Notes: a model not told the origin generated them from the letters alone. A stretch of DNA of 55,957 bases from Streptomyces altiplanensis (GCA_003719395.1 RHMC01000031.1:1-55957), one strand, 5' to 3'. Shown: positions 38,562 to 47,696, counted from the stretch's first letter. Translations and numbers: made by a program.

Positions 38562-39050
38562 ATGAGCCTGTACGACATCCCTCTGCGCACCCTGACCGGC
38601 GAGCCGACCACTCTGGAGGCCCACAAGGGCAAGGTGGTGCTGGTGGTGAACGTGGCGTCCAAGTGCGGGCTGACGCCGCAGTACGCCGGTCTGGAGCGGC
38701 TCCAGCAGACGTACGCGGACCGGGGCTTCACCGTGGTCGGTGTGCCGTGCAACCAGTTCGCGGGCCAGGAGCCGGGCAGCGCGGAGGAGATCGGGACGTT
38801 CTGCTCGGCGAGCTACGGCGTGACGTTCCCGCTGCTGGAGAAGATCGAGGTCAACGGCGATCACCGGCACCCGCTGTACGACGAGCTGACCCAGGTGAAG
38901 GACGCGGACGGCGAGGCCGGGGACGTCCAGTGGAACTTCGAGAAGTTCCTGGTCAGCGGCAAGGGCGAGGTCGTCGGGCGGTTCCGTCCGCGTACCGAGC
39001 CGGAGGCCACCGAGGTCGGCGCGGCCATCGAGGCGCAGCTCTCGGCCTGA
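38562..39050 (+). CDS. Glutathione peroxidase-family thiol peroxidase
   Basis: 162 aa, intact. The catalytic tetrad is visible: Cys in VNVASKCGLTPQYAGL (residue about 35), Gln in PCNQFAGQEPG, Trp and Asn in VQWNFEKFLV. Thioredoxin fold, cytosolic, reducing hydroperoxides. In actinomycetes, which use mycothiol, such Cys-type GPx enzymes generally draw electrons from thioredoxin. ATG 38562 is preceded by AGGAGA. A strong hairpin follows the stop. Confidence 0.95.
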   Translation: MSLYDIPLRTLTGEPTTLEAHKGKVVLVVNVASKCGLTPQYAGLERLQQTYADRGFTVVGVPCNQFAGQEPGSAEEIGTFCSASYGVTFPLLEKIEVNGDHRHPLYDELTQVKDADGEAGDVQWNFEKFLVSGKGEVVGRFRPRTEPEATEVGAAIEAQLSA

Positions 39051-39060
39051 CGCGGCACGC

Positions 39061-39103
39061 GCGAAGGCGCCGGCCCCGCCCCCGGCGGTTCCGGCGCCTT
39101 CGC
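39061..39103. terminator. Thirteen-base-stem terminator
   Basis: GCGAAGGCGCCGG (39061-39073) pairs exactly with CCGGCGCCTTCGC (39091-39103), 17-base loop. It lies between the convergent glutathione peroxidase and acyl-CoA dehydrogenase genes and can act for both. Confidence 0.75.
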
Positions 39104-39132
39104 GTACGCACTGCTGCGGGCTCCGCCGGGCG

Positions 39133-40358
39133 TCAGCGGATCGGCATGCCCGACAGGGTGCGGGCGATCACGAGGCGCTGGATCTCGCTCGTGCCCTCGA
39201 AGATCGTGTAGATCGCGCTGTCGCGGTGCATGCGCTCCACCGGGTACTCCCGCGTGAAGCCGTTGCCGCCGAGGATCTGCACGGCCTGCGCCGTGACCTT
39301 CTTGGCCGTCTCGCTGGCGTACAGCTTCGACATCGAGCCCTCGGCGGCGGTGAACGGCTTGCCGGTGGCCGCCATCCAGGAAGCGCGCCACACCAGCAGC
39401 CGCGCCGCGTCGATCCGGGTGCGCATGTCGGCGAGCTGGAAGGCGACGCCTTGGTTGTCGATGATCGGGCGGCCGAACTGCTCCCGCGTCTTCGCGTAGT
39501 CGAGCGCGACCTCGTACGCACGCGGGCGGTGCCCACCGCCATGGCGCCGACGGCCGGGCGCGACGCCTCGAAGGTGGCCATCGCCGCGTTCTTCACCGCT
39601 CGCCGCCCTTCCTGGCGCGCTCGCGGGCCCGGGCGAGGCGCTCGTCGAGCTTCTCCTTGCCGCCGAGCAGGCAGTGGCCGGGCACCCGCACGTTCTCCAG
39701 TACGACCTCGGCGGTGTGCGAGGCGCGGATGCCGTGCTTCTTGAACTTCTGCCCCTGGGACAGGCCTTCGGTGGCGGGCGGCACGATGAAGGAGGCGTGG
39801 CCCTTGGAGCCGAGTTCCGGGTCCACGAGCGCCACGACGACATGGACGTTGGCGATGCCGCCGTTGGTCGCCCACGTCTTGGTGCCGTTCAGCACCCACT
39901 CGTCCTTGGCCTCGTCGTACACGGCGCGCGTGCGCATCGCGGAGACGTCGGAGCCCGCGTCCGGCTCGGAGGAGCAGAAGGCGGCGACCTTGACGTCGGA
40001 GGCGTCGCCGTACATCTGCGGGATCCAGGTGCCGATCTGCTCCTCGGTGCCGTTCGCGAGGACGCCGACGGCGGCCAGGCCCGTACCGGCTATGGACAGG
40101 CCGATGCCCGCGTCGCCCCAGAAGAGCTCCTCCATCGCCATCGGGATTCCCAGGCCCGTCGGGTCGAAGAACTGCTGTGCGTAGAAATCGAGGGAGTAGA
40201 TGCCGAGTTTGGCCGCTTCCTGGATGACGGGCCAGGGCGTCTCCTCGCGCTCGTCCCATTCGGCGGCGGCCGGGCGCATCACATCGGCGGCGAACCCGTG
40301 GATCCAGTCGCGGACCTGCTTCTGGTCATCATTGAGTTCGAGCGTGAACTCGGCCATG
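39133..40358 (-). CDS. Acyl-CoA dehydrogenase
   Basis: About 408 aa FAD enzyme of fatty acid or branched-chain acyl-CoA oxidation. N-terminal helical domain (MAEFTLELNDDQKQVRDWIH), ACAD signature 1 AAFCSSEPDAGSDVSAMRT, TWATNGGIANVHVVVAL, then YAKTREQFGRPIIDNQGVAF, signature 2 QILGGNGFTREYPVER and FEGTSEIQRLVIARTL. The Glu acting as base lies in the IFEGT segment region. Two indels (about 39597, GG for GGG; about 39528) shift the middle. ATG 40358 has GGAGGGGAC upstream. A TetR gene is divergent with a perfect palindrome between them. Confidence 0.92.
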
Positions 40359-40385
40359 TCCCCTCCAGCACTGCGTTCATTTCTT

Positions 40386-40404
40386 GCGTTACTTACGGTA
40401 ACGC
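40386..40404. promoter_or_regulatory. GCGTTAC-5-GTAACGC operator between acyl-CoA dehydrogenase and TetR genes
   Basis: Perfect seven-base arms, 40386-40392 and 40398-40404, with spacer TTACG. It lies 28 bases upstream of the dehydrogenase start in the divergent gap with tetR (40523). The TTAC/GTAA core is like sites of TetR-type fatty acid and phenylacetate regulators. Likely the site for the adjacent TetR protein. Confidence 0.65.
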
Positions 40405-40522
40405 GAGTCTGTTGTCGCCCGGTGGGCAGTGTCAACTGCCGTAGTACGGACCGGCGCGGGCCACGGCCATGGTGTTACGTTGCGCAGGCGTCACGGAATC
40501 GTTTTGGGCGGGGAGACACACC

Positions 40523-41170
40523 ATGGAAACCACACAACAGGACGGACGGCAGCGCTCCGCTGCCGCACGGCGACGGCGGGAGTTGCTGGAGGCGGCGGAC
40601 CGCGTGGTACTGCGGGACGGTCCGCAGGCTTCCATGAACGCCATAGCCGCCGAGGCCGGGATCACGAAGCCGATCCTCTACCGGCACTTCGGCGACAAGG
40701 GCGGGCTCTACCGCGCCCTGGCCAAACGCCACACCGACGCGCTGCTCGCGGCCCTGCGGGCGGCGCTCGACGCGCCCGCCGAGCGGCGTGAGCGGGTCGA
40801 GGCGACACTCCACACCTACCTCGCCGCCATAGAGGCCCGCCCGCAGGTCTACCGGTTCCTGATGCACCCCTCCGAGGACACGCACCAGCCGGAGCAGGGC
40901 TTCGACGTCGGCCGCCACTCGGCGCCGCTGCTGCGCAGGCTCGGCGAGGAACTGGCCACGGTGATCGCCGAACGCGTGGATCTCGGGCCCGACAGCGCAC
41001 AGCTGGCCCGGGTGTGGGGGCACGGCATCGTCGGCATGATGCACGCGGCGGGCGACTGGTGGCTGGGCGAACGCCCCTGCTCGCGCGAGCGGTTGGTGTC
41101 CAGCCTCGCGGACCTGCTGTGGGGCCGCCTGGCCGCCGCGAGCGACCGCGCGGGCGGCCCCGGCTTCTAG
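40523..41170 (+). CDS. TetR family regulator, probable fatty acid degradation repressor
   Basis: 215 aa, intact. HTH region SMNAIAAEAGITKPILYRHF (residues about 36-55) and a ligand domain with HTYLAAIEARPQVYRFLMHP and GIVGMMHAAGDWWLGER. ATG 40523 follows GGCGGGGAG. Its divergence from an acyl-CoA dehydrogenase with a perfect shared palindrome suggests it senses acyl-CoA and represses that gene. A bidirectional hairpin lies just past its stop. Confidence 0.92.
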   Translation: METTQQDGRQRSAAARRRRELLEAADRVVLRDGPQASMNAIAAEAGITKPILYRHFGDKGGLYRALAKRHTDALLAALRAALDAPAERRERVEATLHTYLAAIEARPQVYRFLMHPSEDTHQPEQGFDVGRHSAPLLRRLGEELATVIAERVDLGPDSAQLARVWGHGIVGMMHAAGDWWLGERPCSRERLVSSLADLLWGRLAAASDRAGGPGF

Positions 41171-41194
41171 CCCGCCGCGCGGAGCCTTTCCCCG

Positions 41195-41224
41195 CCCCGC
41201 TCCTCCGGCGTCCGAGGAGCGGGG
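41195..41224. terminator. Bidirectional hairpin between tetR and def
   Basis: CCCCGCTCCTC pairs exactly with GAGGAGCGGGG around an eight-base loop, between convergent stop codons at 41170 and 41257. Confidence 0.7.
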
Positions 41225-41256
41225 CCCGGGGGCGGAGCCCGGGTCCCGGCCCCGTC

Positions 41257-41802
41257 CTACGCCTCGCGCCCCCACGGTGTCCGCCGCGCCGCCCGCAGCG
41301 CCCTGCCCCGGCGCCGGCCGGTGAGGCGGTCCGTATAGACCAGGCCGTCCAGGTGGTCGCGCTCGTGCTGGAGGCAGCGGGCGAAGAAGCCGGTGCCTTC
41401 GACACGCACCGGCGAGCCCGTCACCGAAACGCCCTCCACCACCGCCCGGTCGAAGCGTTCGGTGCCCGCCTCGATGCCCGGCAGGGACAGACACCCCTCC
41501 GGACCGCGTACGGTGATGCCGTCGGCCTCGACCAGTCGGGGGTTGACGATGTGCCCCACGTGCCGGACGTCCTCGTCGTCCGGGCAGTCGTAGACGAAGA
41601 CGCGCAGCGGTACGCCGACCTGGTTGGCCGCGAGGCCGACTCCCTCGGCGGCGTACATCGTCGCGTACATGTCCTCGACGAGCCGGACCAGCGAGGGGCC
41701 GAAATCGGTCACCGCCTCGCAGGGCGCGTGCAGCGCCGGGTCACCGAGCAGTGTCATGGGTCGTACGAACCCGGAACTGCCGGGAATCGGGCGGTGTCGC
41801 AT
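41257..41802 (-). CDS. def: Peptide deformylase
   Basis: 181 aa, intact. The three PDF motifs are present: GVGLAANQVG, EGCLSLPG (Cys metal ligand) and QHERDHLDG (two His ligands and the catalytic Glu of HExxH). It removes the N-formyl group from nascent proteins. Streptomycetes usually carry several paralogues, so this may not be the main one; the basic tail TGRRRGRALRAARR is unusual. ATG 41802 (MRHRPIPGSSGFVRP) lacks a clear ribosome site. Confidence 0.95.
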   Translation of the reverse strand: MRHRPIPGSSGFVRPMTLLGDPALHAPCEAVTDFGPSLVRLVEDMYATMYAAEGVGLAANQVGVPLRVFVYDCPDDEDVRHVGHIVNPRLVEADGITVRGPEGCLSLPGIEAGTERFDRAVVEGVSVTGSPVRVEGTGFFARCLQHERDHLDGLVYTDRLTGRRRGRALRAARRTPWGREA

Positions 41803-41944
41803 GGCGGCAAGCGTACGTTCACCGGGTGCTCCAGCGCCCCCGGTGGTGCCGGGGTGCGGGGGTGCGACTGGATCTCGATAGGCTGAGCCCCGACGTTGAC
41901 CGGTGGACCTGGGGCAAATGCGGCGCCGGATGCAAGGAGGATCA

Positions 41945-43189
41945 GTGACGATGGCAGGCAACACGGAGCCGTTGTCGCCGCGGGCCAAGCTGGCCGTGAC
42001 GGCAGGCAAGGCCGCGGCGGCGGTGTCCCGCGCCGCGGGACGCGGCAGCGGATCCGTGATCGGCGGCAAGGTGGCGCTCAAGCTCGACCCCGACCTGCTC
42101 GGGCGGCTCGCCCAGCATCTCGACGTCGTGCTCGTCTCCGCGACGAACGGCAAGACGACGACGACCCGGCTCATCGCCGAGGCGCTGCGGGCCAGCGGCC
42201 CGGTCGTCTCCAACGCGCTCGGCGCCAACATGCCGGCGGGCATCACCTCCGCCCTGGCGGGCGGCTCGGACGCGAAGTACGGCGTGATCGAGGTCGACGA
42301 GAAGTACCTCGCCGGAGTCGCACGGGACGTGACGCCGAAGGCGATCGCCCTGCTCAACCTCTCCCGCGACCAGCTCGACCGGGCCGCCGAGACCCGGATG
42401 CTCGCCGAGAAGTGGCGCGAGGGCCTGTCCGGCACGAAGGCCGTCGTCATCGCGAACGCCGACGACCCGCTGATCGTCTGGGCCGCTTCCTCCTCCCCCA
42501 GCGTGGTGTGGGTGGCGGCGGGCCAGGAGTGGAAGGACGACGCCTGGTCCTGCCCGTCCTGCGGCGGTGTGATGCAGCGCCCCGGCGACGACTGGTTCTG
42601 CGGCGAGTGCGGCTTCCGCCGCCCGTCCCCGAGCTGGGTGCTGAGCGGCGACCACGTCCTGGACCCGCACGGCTCGGCCTGGCCGATCCACCTTCAGCTG
42701 CCCGGCCGCGCCAACAAGGCGAACGCCGCCACCTCCGCCGCGGTCGCGGCCGTGTTCGGCGTGCCGCCGCAGGTGGCGCTGGAGCGGATGTACGAGGTCC
42801 AGGCGGTCGCCGGCCGGTACGACATCGTCCAGTTCCAGGAGCGCGAGCTGCGGCTGCTGCTCGCGAAGAACCCGGCGGGCTGGCTCGAAACGTTCTCCCT
42901 CATCAACCCGCCGCCCACCCCGGTGGTCCTGGCCGTCAACGCGCGCGGCGCGGACGGCACGGACACCTCCTGGCTGTGGGACGTCGACTACACCCGGCTC
43001 GCCGGCCACCCGATCTTCGTGCTCGGTGACCGCAAGCTGGACCTCGCCGTGCGCCTGGAGGTCGCGAACCTGGACTTCCGGGTCTGCGAGACCCTCGACG
43101 AGGCCGTGCAGCTGGCACCGCCCGGGCTGATCGAGACGATCGCCAACTACACCGCGTTCCAGGACCTGCGCCGCCGTGTCGGCAACTAG
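41945..43189 (+). CDS. murT: Lipid II isoglutaminyl synthase, MurT subunit
   Basis: About 414 aa Mur-ligase-like ATPase. P-loop VLVSATNGKTTTTRLIAEAL, GVIEVDEKYLAG, a four-Cys zinc ribbon (CPSCGG and CGECGF) inserted in the central domain, ANKANAATSAAVAAVFG, and a C-terminal DUF1727 domain with LWDVDYTRLAG holding the conserved Asp. With GatD it amidates the D-Glu of lipid II to D-isoglutamine. GTG 41945 has AGGAGG four bases upstream and ATG 41951 ten bases; either could be used. It is followed by gatD after 31 bases. Confidence 0.94.
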   Translation: MTMAGNTEPLSPRAKLAVTAGKAAAAVSRAAGRGSGSVIGGKVALKLDPDLLGRLAQHLDVVLVSATNGKTTTTRLIAEALRASGPVVSNALGANMPAGITSALAGGSDAKYGVIEVDEKYLAGVARDVTPKAIALLNLSRDQLDRAAETRMLAEKWREGLSGTKAVVIANADDPLIVWAASSSPSVVWVAAGQEWKDDAWSCPSCGGVMQRPGDDWFCGECGFRRPSPSWVLSGDHVLDPHGSAWPIHLQLPGRANKANAATSAAVAAVFGVPPQVALERMYEVQAVAGRYDIVQFQERELRLLLAKNPAGWLETFSLINPPPTPVVLAVNARGADGTDTSWLWDVDYTRLAGHPIFVLGDRKLDLAVRLEVANLDFRVCETLDEAVQLAPPGLIETIANYTAFQDLRRRVGN

Positions 43190-43220
43190 GCCCGTGTACA
43201 CCAAAAAAGGACGAGCAAGC

Positions 43221-43949
43221 ATGAGCGACAACAGCCTGCGCCTGGTGTGGATCTACCCGGACCTGCTGAGCACGTACGGCGACCAGGGCAACGCCCTCGT
43301 CGTGGAGCGCCGGGCCCGCCAGCGCGGCCTCGACGTCCACCGCGTGGACGTACGCAGCGACCAGCAGATCCCCACGTCGGGCGACATCTACCTGATCGGC
43401 GGCGGTGAGGACCGTCCGCAGCGCCTCGCGGCCGAGCGGCTGCGCCGCGACGGCGGCCTGGAGCGCGCCGTGTCCAACGGCGCGATCGTCTTCTCGGTCT
43501 GCGCCGGGTACCAGATCCTCGGCCACGAGTTCATCAACGACCTCGGCGAGCGCGAGCAGGGCCTCGGGCTGCTCGACGTGGTCAGCACGCGCGGCGAGGG
43601 CGAGCGGTGCGTCGGCGACGTCCTCGGGGACATCGACGAGCGTCTCGGTCTGCCGCCGCTGACGGGGTTCGAGAACCACCAGGGCATCACGCACCTGGGC
43701 CCGACGGCGCGGCCGTTCGCCCGGACGCGGATCGGCAAGGGCAACGGAACCGGCGACGGCACGGAGGGCGCGTACAACGACACCGTCTTCGGTACGTACA
43801 TGCACGGCCCCGTGCTCGCCCGCAACCCGCTCATCGCGGACCTGCTGCTGAAGCTGGCCCTCGACGTCAACGCGCTGCCGCCCACCGACGACCGGTGGTA
43901 CGAGGCGCTGCGCGCCGAGCGCATCGCGTCGGCGACGCAGCCTGCCTGA
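43221..43949 (+). CDS. gatD: Lipid II isoglutaminyl synthase, GatD glutaminase subunit
   Basis: 242 aa, intact, class I glutamine amidotransferase of the CobQ/CobB type. Catalytic nucleophile in VFSVCAGYQILGHEF, catalytic His in YMHGPVLARNPLIADLL, with IYLIGGGEDRPQ forming the substrate pocket. It supplies ammonia from glutamine to MurT for peptidoglycan amidation. ATG 43221 follows AAAAAAGGACG. Operon partner of murT. Confidence 0.95.
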   Translation: MSDNSLRLVWIYPDLLSTYGDQGNALVVERRARQRGLDVHRVDVRSDQQIPTSGDIYLIGGGEDRPQRLAAERLRRDGGLERAVSNGAIVFSVCAGYQILGHEFINDLGEREQGLGLLDVVSTRGEGERCVGDVLGDIDERLGLPPLTGFENHQGITHLGPTARPFARTRIGKGNGTGDGTEGAYNDTVFGTYMHGPVLARNPLIADLLLKLALDVNALPPTDDRWYEALRAERIASATQPA

Positions 43950-44005
43950 CGGACTGTCGCGGTTCGTACGTTTTGGGGTGTCCAGCTGGCGGACGCCGGG
44001 TTCGG

Positions 44006-44037
44006 CCCCGTCACTCTGCGCGAGTAGGGTGACGGGG
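44006..44037. terminator. Hairpin between gatD and pfkA
   Basis: CCCCGTCAC (44006-44014) pairs exactly with GTGACGGGG (44029-44037), 14-base loop, in the 144-base gap. Probably the murT-gatD terminator; being 57 bases before the pfkA start it could alternatively act in the pfkA leader. Confidence 0.5.
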
Positions 44038-44093
44038 ATCCAGCCGGACGACGTGGTCCGGTCCTCGGCCCACGTTGCAAAGGTATTCCGGGC

Positions 44094-45119
44094 ATGCGCA
44101 TTGGTGTACTCACTTCCGGCGGCGACTGCCCCGGCCTGAACGCTGTCATCCGTTCCGTCGTGCACCGCGCCGTTGTCGACCACGGCGACGAGGTCATCGG
44201 CTTCCACGACGGCTGGAAGGGTCTTCTGGAAGGCGACTACCGCAAGCTCGACCTCGACGCGGTAGGCGGCATCCTGGCTCGCGGCGGCACGATTCTCGGC
44301 TCTTCCAGGGTCCAGCCCGCGCATCTGCGCGGCGGCGTCGAGACGGCCCGCGGCCATGTCGCGGACCTCGGACTCGACGCGATCATCCCGATCGGCGGCG
44401 AAGGCACGCTGAAGGCGGCGAACCTGCTGTCCGAGGCGGGGCTGCCGATCGTCGGCGTACCGAAGACCATCGACAACGACATCGCGTCGACCGACGTCAC
44501 CTTCGGCTTCGACACGGCCGTCGGGGTCGCGACCGAGGCGCTCGACCGGCTCAAGACCACCGCCGAGTCGCACCAGCGGGTGCTGATCGTCGAGGTCATG
44601 GGGCGGCACACCGGCTGGATCGCGCTCCACTCCGGCATGGCGGCCGGCGCGCACGCCATCGTCGTACCCGAGCGCCCCTTCGACATCGGTGAGCTGACCG
44701 AGCTGGTCGGCAAGCGCTTCTCGGCCGGCAAGCGCTTCGCGATCGTCGTGGTCGCCGAGGGCGCCAAGCCGCGCGAGGGCTCCATGGAGTTCGACATCGG
44801 CGGCAAGGACATGTACGGCCACGAGCGCTTCGCGGGCGTCGCCCGGCAGCTGTCCGTCGAGCTGGAGGAGCGCCTCGGCAAGGAGGCGCGTCCGGTCATC
44901 CTCGGCCACGTCCAGCGCGGCGGCACCCCGACCGCGTACGACCGTGTCCTCGCGACCCGCTTCGGCTGGCACGCGGTGGAGGCGGCGCACCGCGGTGAAT
45001 TCGGCAGGATGACGGCGCTGCGCGGCACGGACATCGTGATGGTTCCGCTGGCCGAGGCCGTGGAGACCCTCAAGACGGTGCCCACCGAGCGGTACGCCGA
45101 GGCCGAGTGCGTGCTGTGA
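44094..45119 (+). CDS. pfkA: 6-phosphofructokinase
   Basis: 341 aa, intact. LTSGGDCPGLNAVIRS starts the donor site; IIPIGGEGTLKAA keeps Gly at the position that distinguishes ATP enzymes (Asp in PPi enzymes), though the preceding Asp is Glu. PKTIDNDIASTDVTFGFDTA holds the catalytic Asp of TIDND and a Lys where classical E. coli PFK has Gly. VEVMGRHTGWIA binds fructose 6-phosphate. I expect ATP-dependent glycolytic activity of the actinobacterial group. The allosteric Arg set of E. coli PFK cannot be confirmed. Confidence 0.95.
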   Translation: MRIGVLTSGGDCPGLNAVIRSVVHRAVVDHGDEVIGFHDGWKGLLEGDYRKLDLDAVGGILARGGTILGSSRVQPAHLRGGVETARGHVADLGLDAIIPIGGEGTLKAANLLSEAGLPIVGVPKTIDNDIASTDVTFGFDTAVGVATEALDRLKTTAESHQRVLIVEVMGRHTGWIALHSGMAAGAHAIVVPERPFDIGELTELVGKRFSAGKRFAIVVVAEGAKPREGSMEFDIGGKDMYGHERFAGVARQLSVELEERLGKEARPVILGHVQRGGTPTAYDRVLATRFGWHAVEAAHRGEFGRMTALRGTDIVMVPLAEAVETLKTVPTERYAEAECVL

Positions 45120-45133
45120 GGTTCCTGACGGTT

Positions 45134-45174
45134 GTCTGAGTGACTGCCCCCGCCGCGGACGCGGCCGGGGGCAG
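45134..45174. terminator. pfkA terminator
   Basis: CTGCCCCCGCCGCG pairs with GCGGCCGGGGGCAG with a single bulge around GAC, followed by TTCT. It begins 15 bases after the pfkA stop. Confidence 0.75.
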
Positions 45175-45229
45175 TTCTAGTCTGTAGCGGACAACCGGCA
45201 CGAATGGGCATCCCCACGGGAGTACGCAG

Positions 45230-46190
45230 ATGGATCACAGCGGGCACGGCAGCGGCATGGACATGGATCTGCCGCCGTTCACGCTGGGACGGGGGCTGGA
45301 GTTCTCCCCCGACCTCTTCTTCCTGGTGGGGTGCGTGCTGGCGCTCGCCCTGTACGGGTGGGGCGTGGTGCGGCTGCGCCGGCGCGGCGACGGCTGGCCG
45401 GCCGGCCGGACGGTCTTCTTCGTCATCGGCGTGCTGAGCGTGGCGCTGGTGATGTGCACCAAGCTCAACGACTACGGCATGGTCATGTTCAGCGTGCACA
45501 TGGTGCAGCACATGGTGATCAGCATGCTCTCGCCGATCCTGCTGCTGCTCGGCGCGACCGGTGACGCTGGCGCTGCGGGCGCTGCCGGTGGCGGGGCGCG
45601 GGAACCGCAAGGGGCCGCGCGAGGTGCTGCTGATGCTGCTGCACAGCCGCTACATGAAGATCGTCACACATCCGGCGTTCACGATCCCGCTGTTCATCGC
45701 GTCCCTGTACGCGCTCTACTTCACGCCCGCCTTCGACTTCCTGATGGAGAGCAAGCCGGGCCACCTGGGCATGATGGTCCACTTCCTCGCCGTCGGCCTG
45801 GTCTTCTTCTGGCCGATCATGGGCATCGACCCGGGGCCGCACCGCCCGGGTTATGTGATGCGGATGCTGGAGCTCTTCGCCGGGATGCCGTTCCACGCTT
45901 TCTTCGGCATCGCGCTGATGATGGCGTCCCAGCCGATGATCGGTACGTACGCGAACCCGCCCGCGTCGCTCGGCATCGACGCGCTGAGCGACCAGCACGC
46001 GGCGGGCGGCATCGCCTGGGCGTTCTCGGAGATCCCGTCGGTGCTGGTGCTGATCGCGCTGGTGTTCCAGTGGTACCGGTCCGAGCAGCGGGTCGCGCGG
46101 CGTGCGGACCGGGCGGCGGACCGCGACGGGGACAAGGAGCTGGAGGCGTACAACGCCTACCTCGCCTCCCTCCAGGCGCGCGGCCGCTAG
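45230..46190 (+). CDS. CtaG-type cytochrome c oxidase assembly membrane protein
   Basis: About 320 aa, seven-helix Caa3_CtaG family. The N-terminus MDHSGHGSGMDMD is His/Met-rich, fitting copper binding. Membrane signatures include VMFSVHMVQHMVISMLSPIL, FAGMPFHAFFGIALMMASQP and DQHAAGGIAWAFSEIPS. The family supports copper delivery to haem-copper oxidases and copper uptake. An extra base near 45557 divides it in two; correcting it gives LLLLGAPVTLALRALP. Monocistronic, followed by a small membrane protein gene. Confidence 0.9.
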
Positions 46191-46269
46191 GTCGCCGGTA
46201 ACGTCGGCACGGTAGCGCGGGAGCCCTTCAGGGGCGACGATGGCCCTCCATCAGAAGAAGGGGGTGCGC

Positions 46270-46428
46270 ATGCCCGGTTCTGTGAAGTCGATGGGGGTGC
46301 TCACCGTAGGGACGCTGGTCGTGATCTCGGCGTACACGGTGGCACTCGGAAGCAACGGCTGGCTGTGGTTCGGCTGGATCGTGCTCGGTCTGGTCACGGT
46401 CGGACTGGCCGCGTCGCGCAGCCGGTGA
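46270..46428 (+). CDS. Small two-helix membrane protein
   Basis: 52 aa from ATG 46270, preceded by GAAGGGGG at a good distance. The sequence is two hydrophobic stretches (GVLTVGTLVVISAYTVAL and LWFGWIVLGLVTVGLAA) joined by a Gly-Asn turn, ending SRSR. ATG 46240 is an alternative start in frame but has no ribosome site. Function unknown. Confidence 0.7.
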   Translation: MPGSVKSMGVLTVGTLVVISAYTVALGSNGWLWFGWIVLGLVTVGLAASRSR

Positions 46429-46521
46429 CCAGCTCGTGAGCAGCCCGTGAGCAGCTGCTGAAACGTCACTGTGCGAAGCGCCCGGGGGTGGCCCCGAGCG
46501 CGGAGCGCGGGCCCGGAGCGC

Positions 46522-46928
46522 TCAGAAGCGGAAGACCGGCCCGGTCGCGGCATCGAGCACGCGGGCGTTCGGATAGGTCTTCTGCCACGCCGCCGAACGC
46601 CCGCGCCAGCTGCCCTTGGCGCTCACGGTCACCGGCTCGTACTGCTTGGTGCACGCACGCGGGTTCCCGGGCAGCCGGTCGAGGTCGCCGCCCGCCTTGT
46701 CGAGCGCCGCGCACGCGCACGGCGGCGTCCGGGTGGCGGCCCCGGGAAGCCGGGAGGACACTTCAGCAGTACGCCCCGGATCCAGGTGTTCTCCGCGCCC
46801 GAAACGGTGAGGAACAGGCCGTGGGACGGTTTCGGCTCATCGGGGACGTCCACGGCGGCCCTGGCGGGCACGGCCGCACTCGCGAGGGTGAGCAGAGCGA
46901 CTGCGGTGAGGGTGGCTGAGGAGCGCAT
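46522..46928 (-). CDS. SSI-like (Streptomyces subtilisin inhibitor) secreted protease inhibitor
   Basis: About 135 aa. ATG 46928 follows AGGAGG. Signal peptide LTAVALLTLASAAVPARA; the mature part has HGLFLTVSGAENTWIRGVLL then KCPPG, and after frame changes near 46745 and 46715, CAALDKAGGDLDRLPGN, RACTKQYEPVTVSAKGSW and PVFRF, matching SSI order. Aligned on CPMVYDP of SSI, the reactive-site P1 residue is Lys (CTKQYEP), typical of trypsin-inhibiting SSI-like proteins. The fourth SSI Cys, near the C-terminus, is replaced (PNARVLDA), so the reactive-loop disulfide cannot form as usual. Confidence 0.8.
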
Positions 46929-47102
46929 CCGGACCTCCTGGGGCTGGGCAGCTCGGCGACTGAGTGCCGGGAGAGGCCAGGCCACCTCCTGCCACAGCCT
47001 CCGGCAAGCGACCACGCGACGGCGTCGCACACACGGGTACGTACGCTGCTCCGTACGGCGGGACGCCGTAGACCCGGCCCCCGGCCCCCTCGTTCCGCCC
47101 GG

Positions 47103-47696
47103 CTACGGCCGTGCCCCCGCGGTGAGGCGCGCCGAGGTCCCCATGAGGGAGACGGTGAACGGGTGCCGCGGCCTGGTCGGCACCTCGGGCGCCGGCCCCT
47201 GATCGACGAGGTCACCCGCGTCCAGTACGGCGATCCCGGTGGCCACGGCCGCGGTGTCGAGGTCGTGCGTGATCAGAACGAGGGCGAGATCGGCGCGGTC
47301 GCGCAGGAGGCCCGCCGTGCCCCCGGGGGGAAAGACGGAGGCGGCCACCAGCAGGGTCATGAGGAGCGACGGTACGGCGAGCAGCACGTCCAGGGGGCGC
47401 ATCAGCAGCTCTTCCAGCCACGTCCGGTGGGTGAGCGCGCTGATCAGTCCGGCCGGCGGTGCGACCAGGTGGGCCGGTGCCGTCGCGGCGAGCGCGACGA
47501 GGACCACCGACCGTCCGCCGGGCAGCACCTGGCGCCAGACGTCGCGGCCGGCGAAGTCGGTGCCGGGCCAGTGCTCGCCGCCGGGCGTGAAGGAGGCGGC
47601 GCGCGGAACCGGGTCGCCGGCGGACAGCGGCCCGAGCAGGGTAGGTACGAGCGGTACGCCCACGACGACCGCACCGAGGGTGAAGCGTGACTTCAC
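47103..47696 (-). pseudogene. In-frame fusion relic: DppC-type permease N-terminus joined to ABC ATPase C-terminus
   Basis: From GTG 47696 the protein starts as a DppC-type permease (TLGAVVVGVPLVPTLLGPLS, GTDFAGRDVWRQVLPGG, PLDVLLAVPSLLMTLLVAAS). At about 47320 it passes without a stop into the end of an ABC ATPase: LALVLITHDLDTAAVATGIA with the H-loop His, then GDLVDQGPAPEV and RPRHPFTVSLMGTSA. The missing rest of the permease and most of the ATPase imply an internal deletion. Neither activity can remain. Confidence 0.75.
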
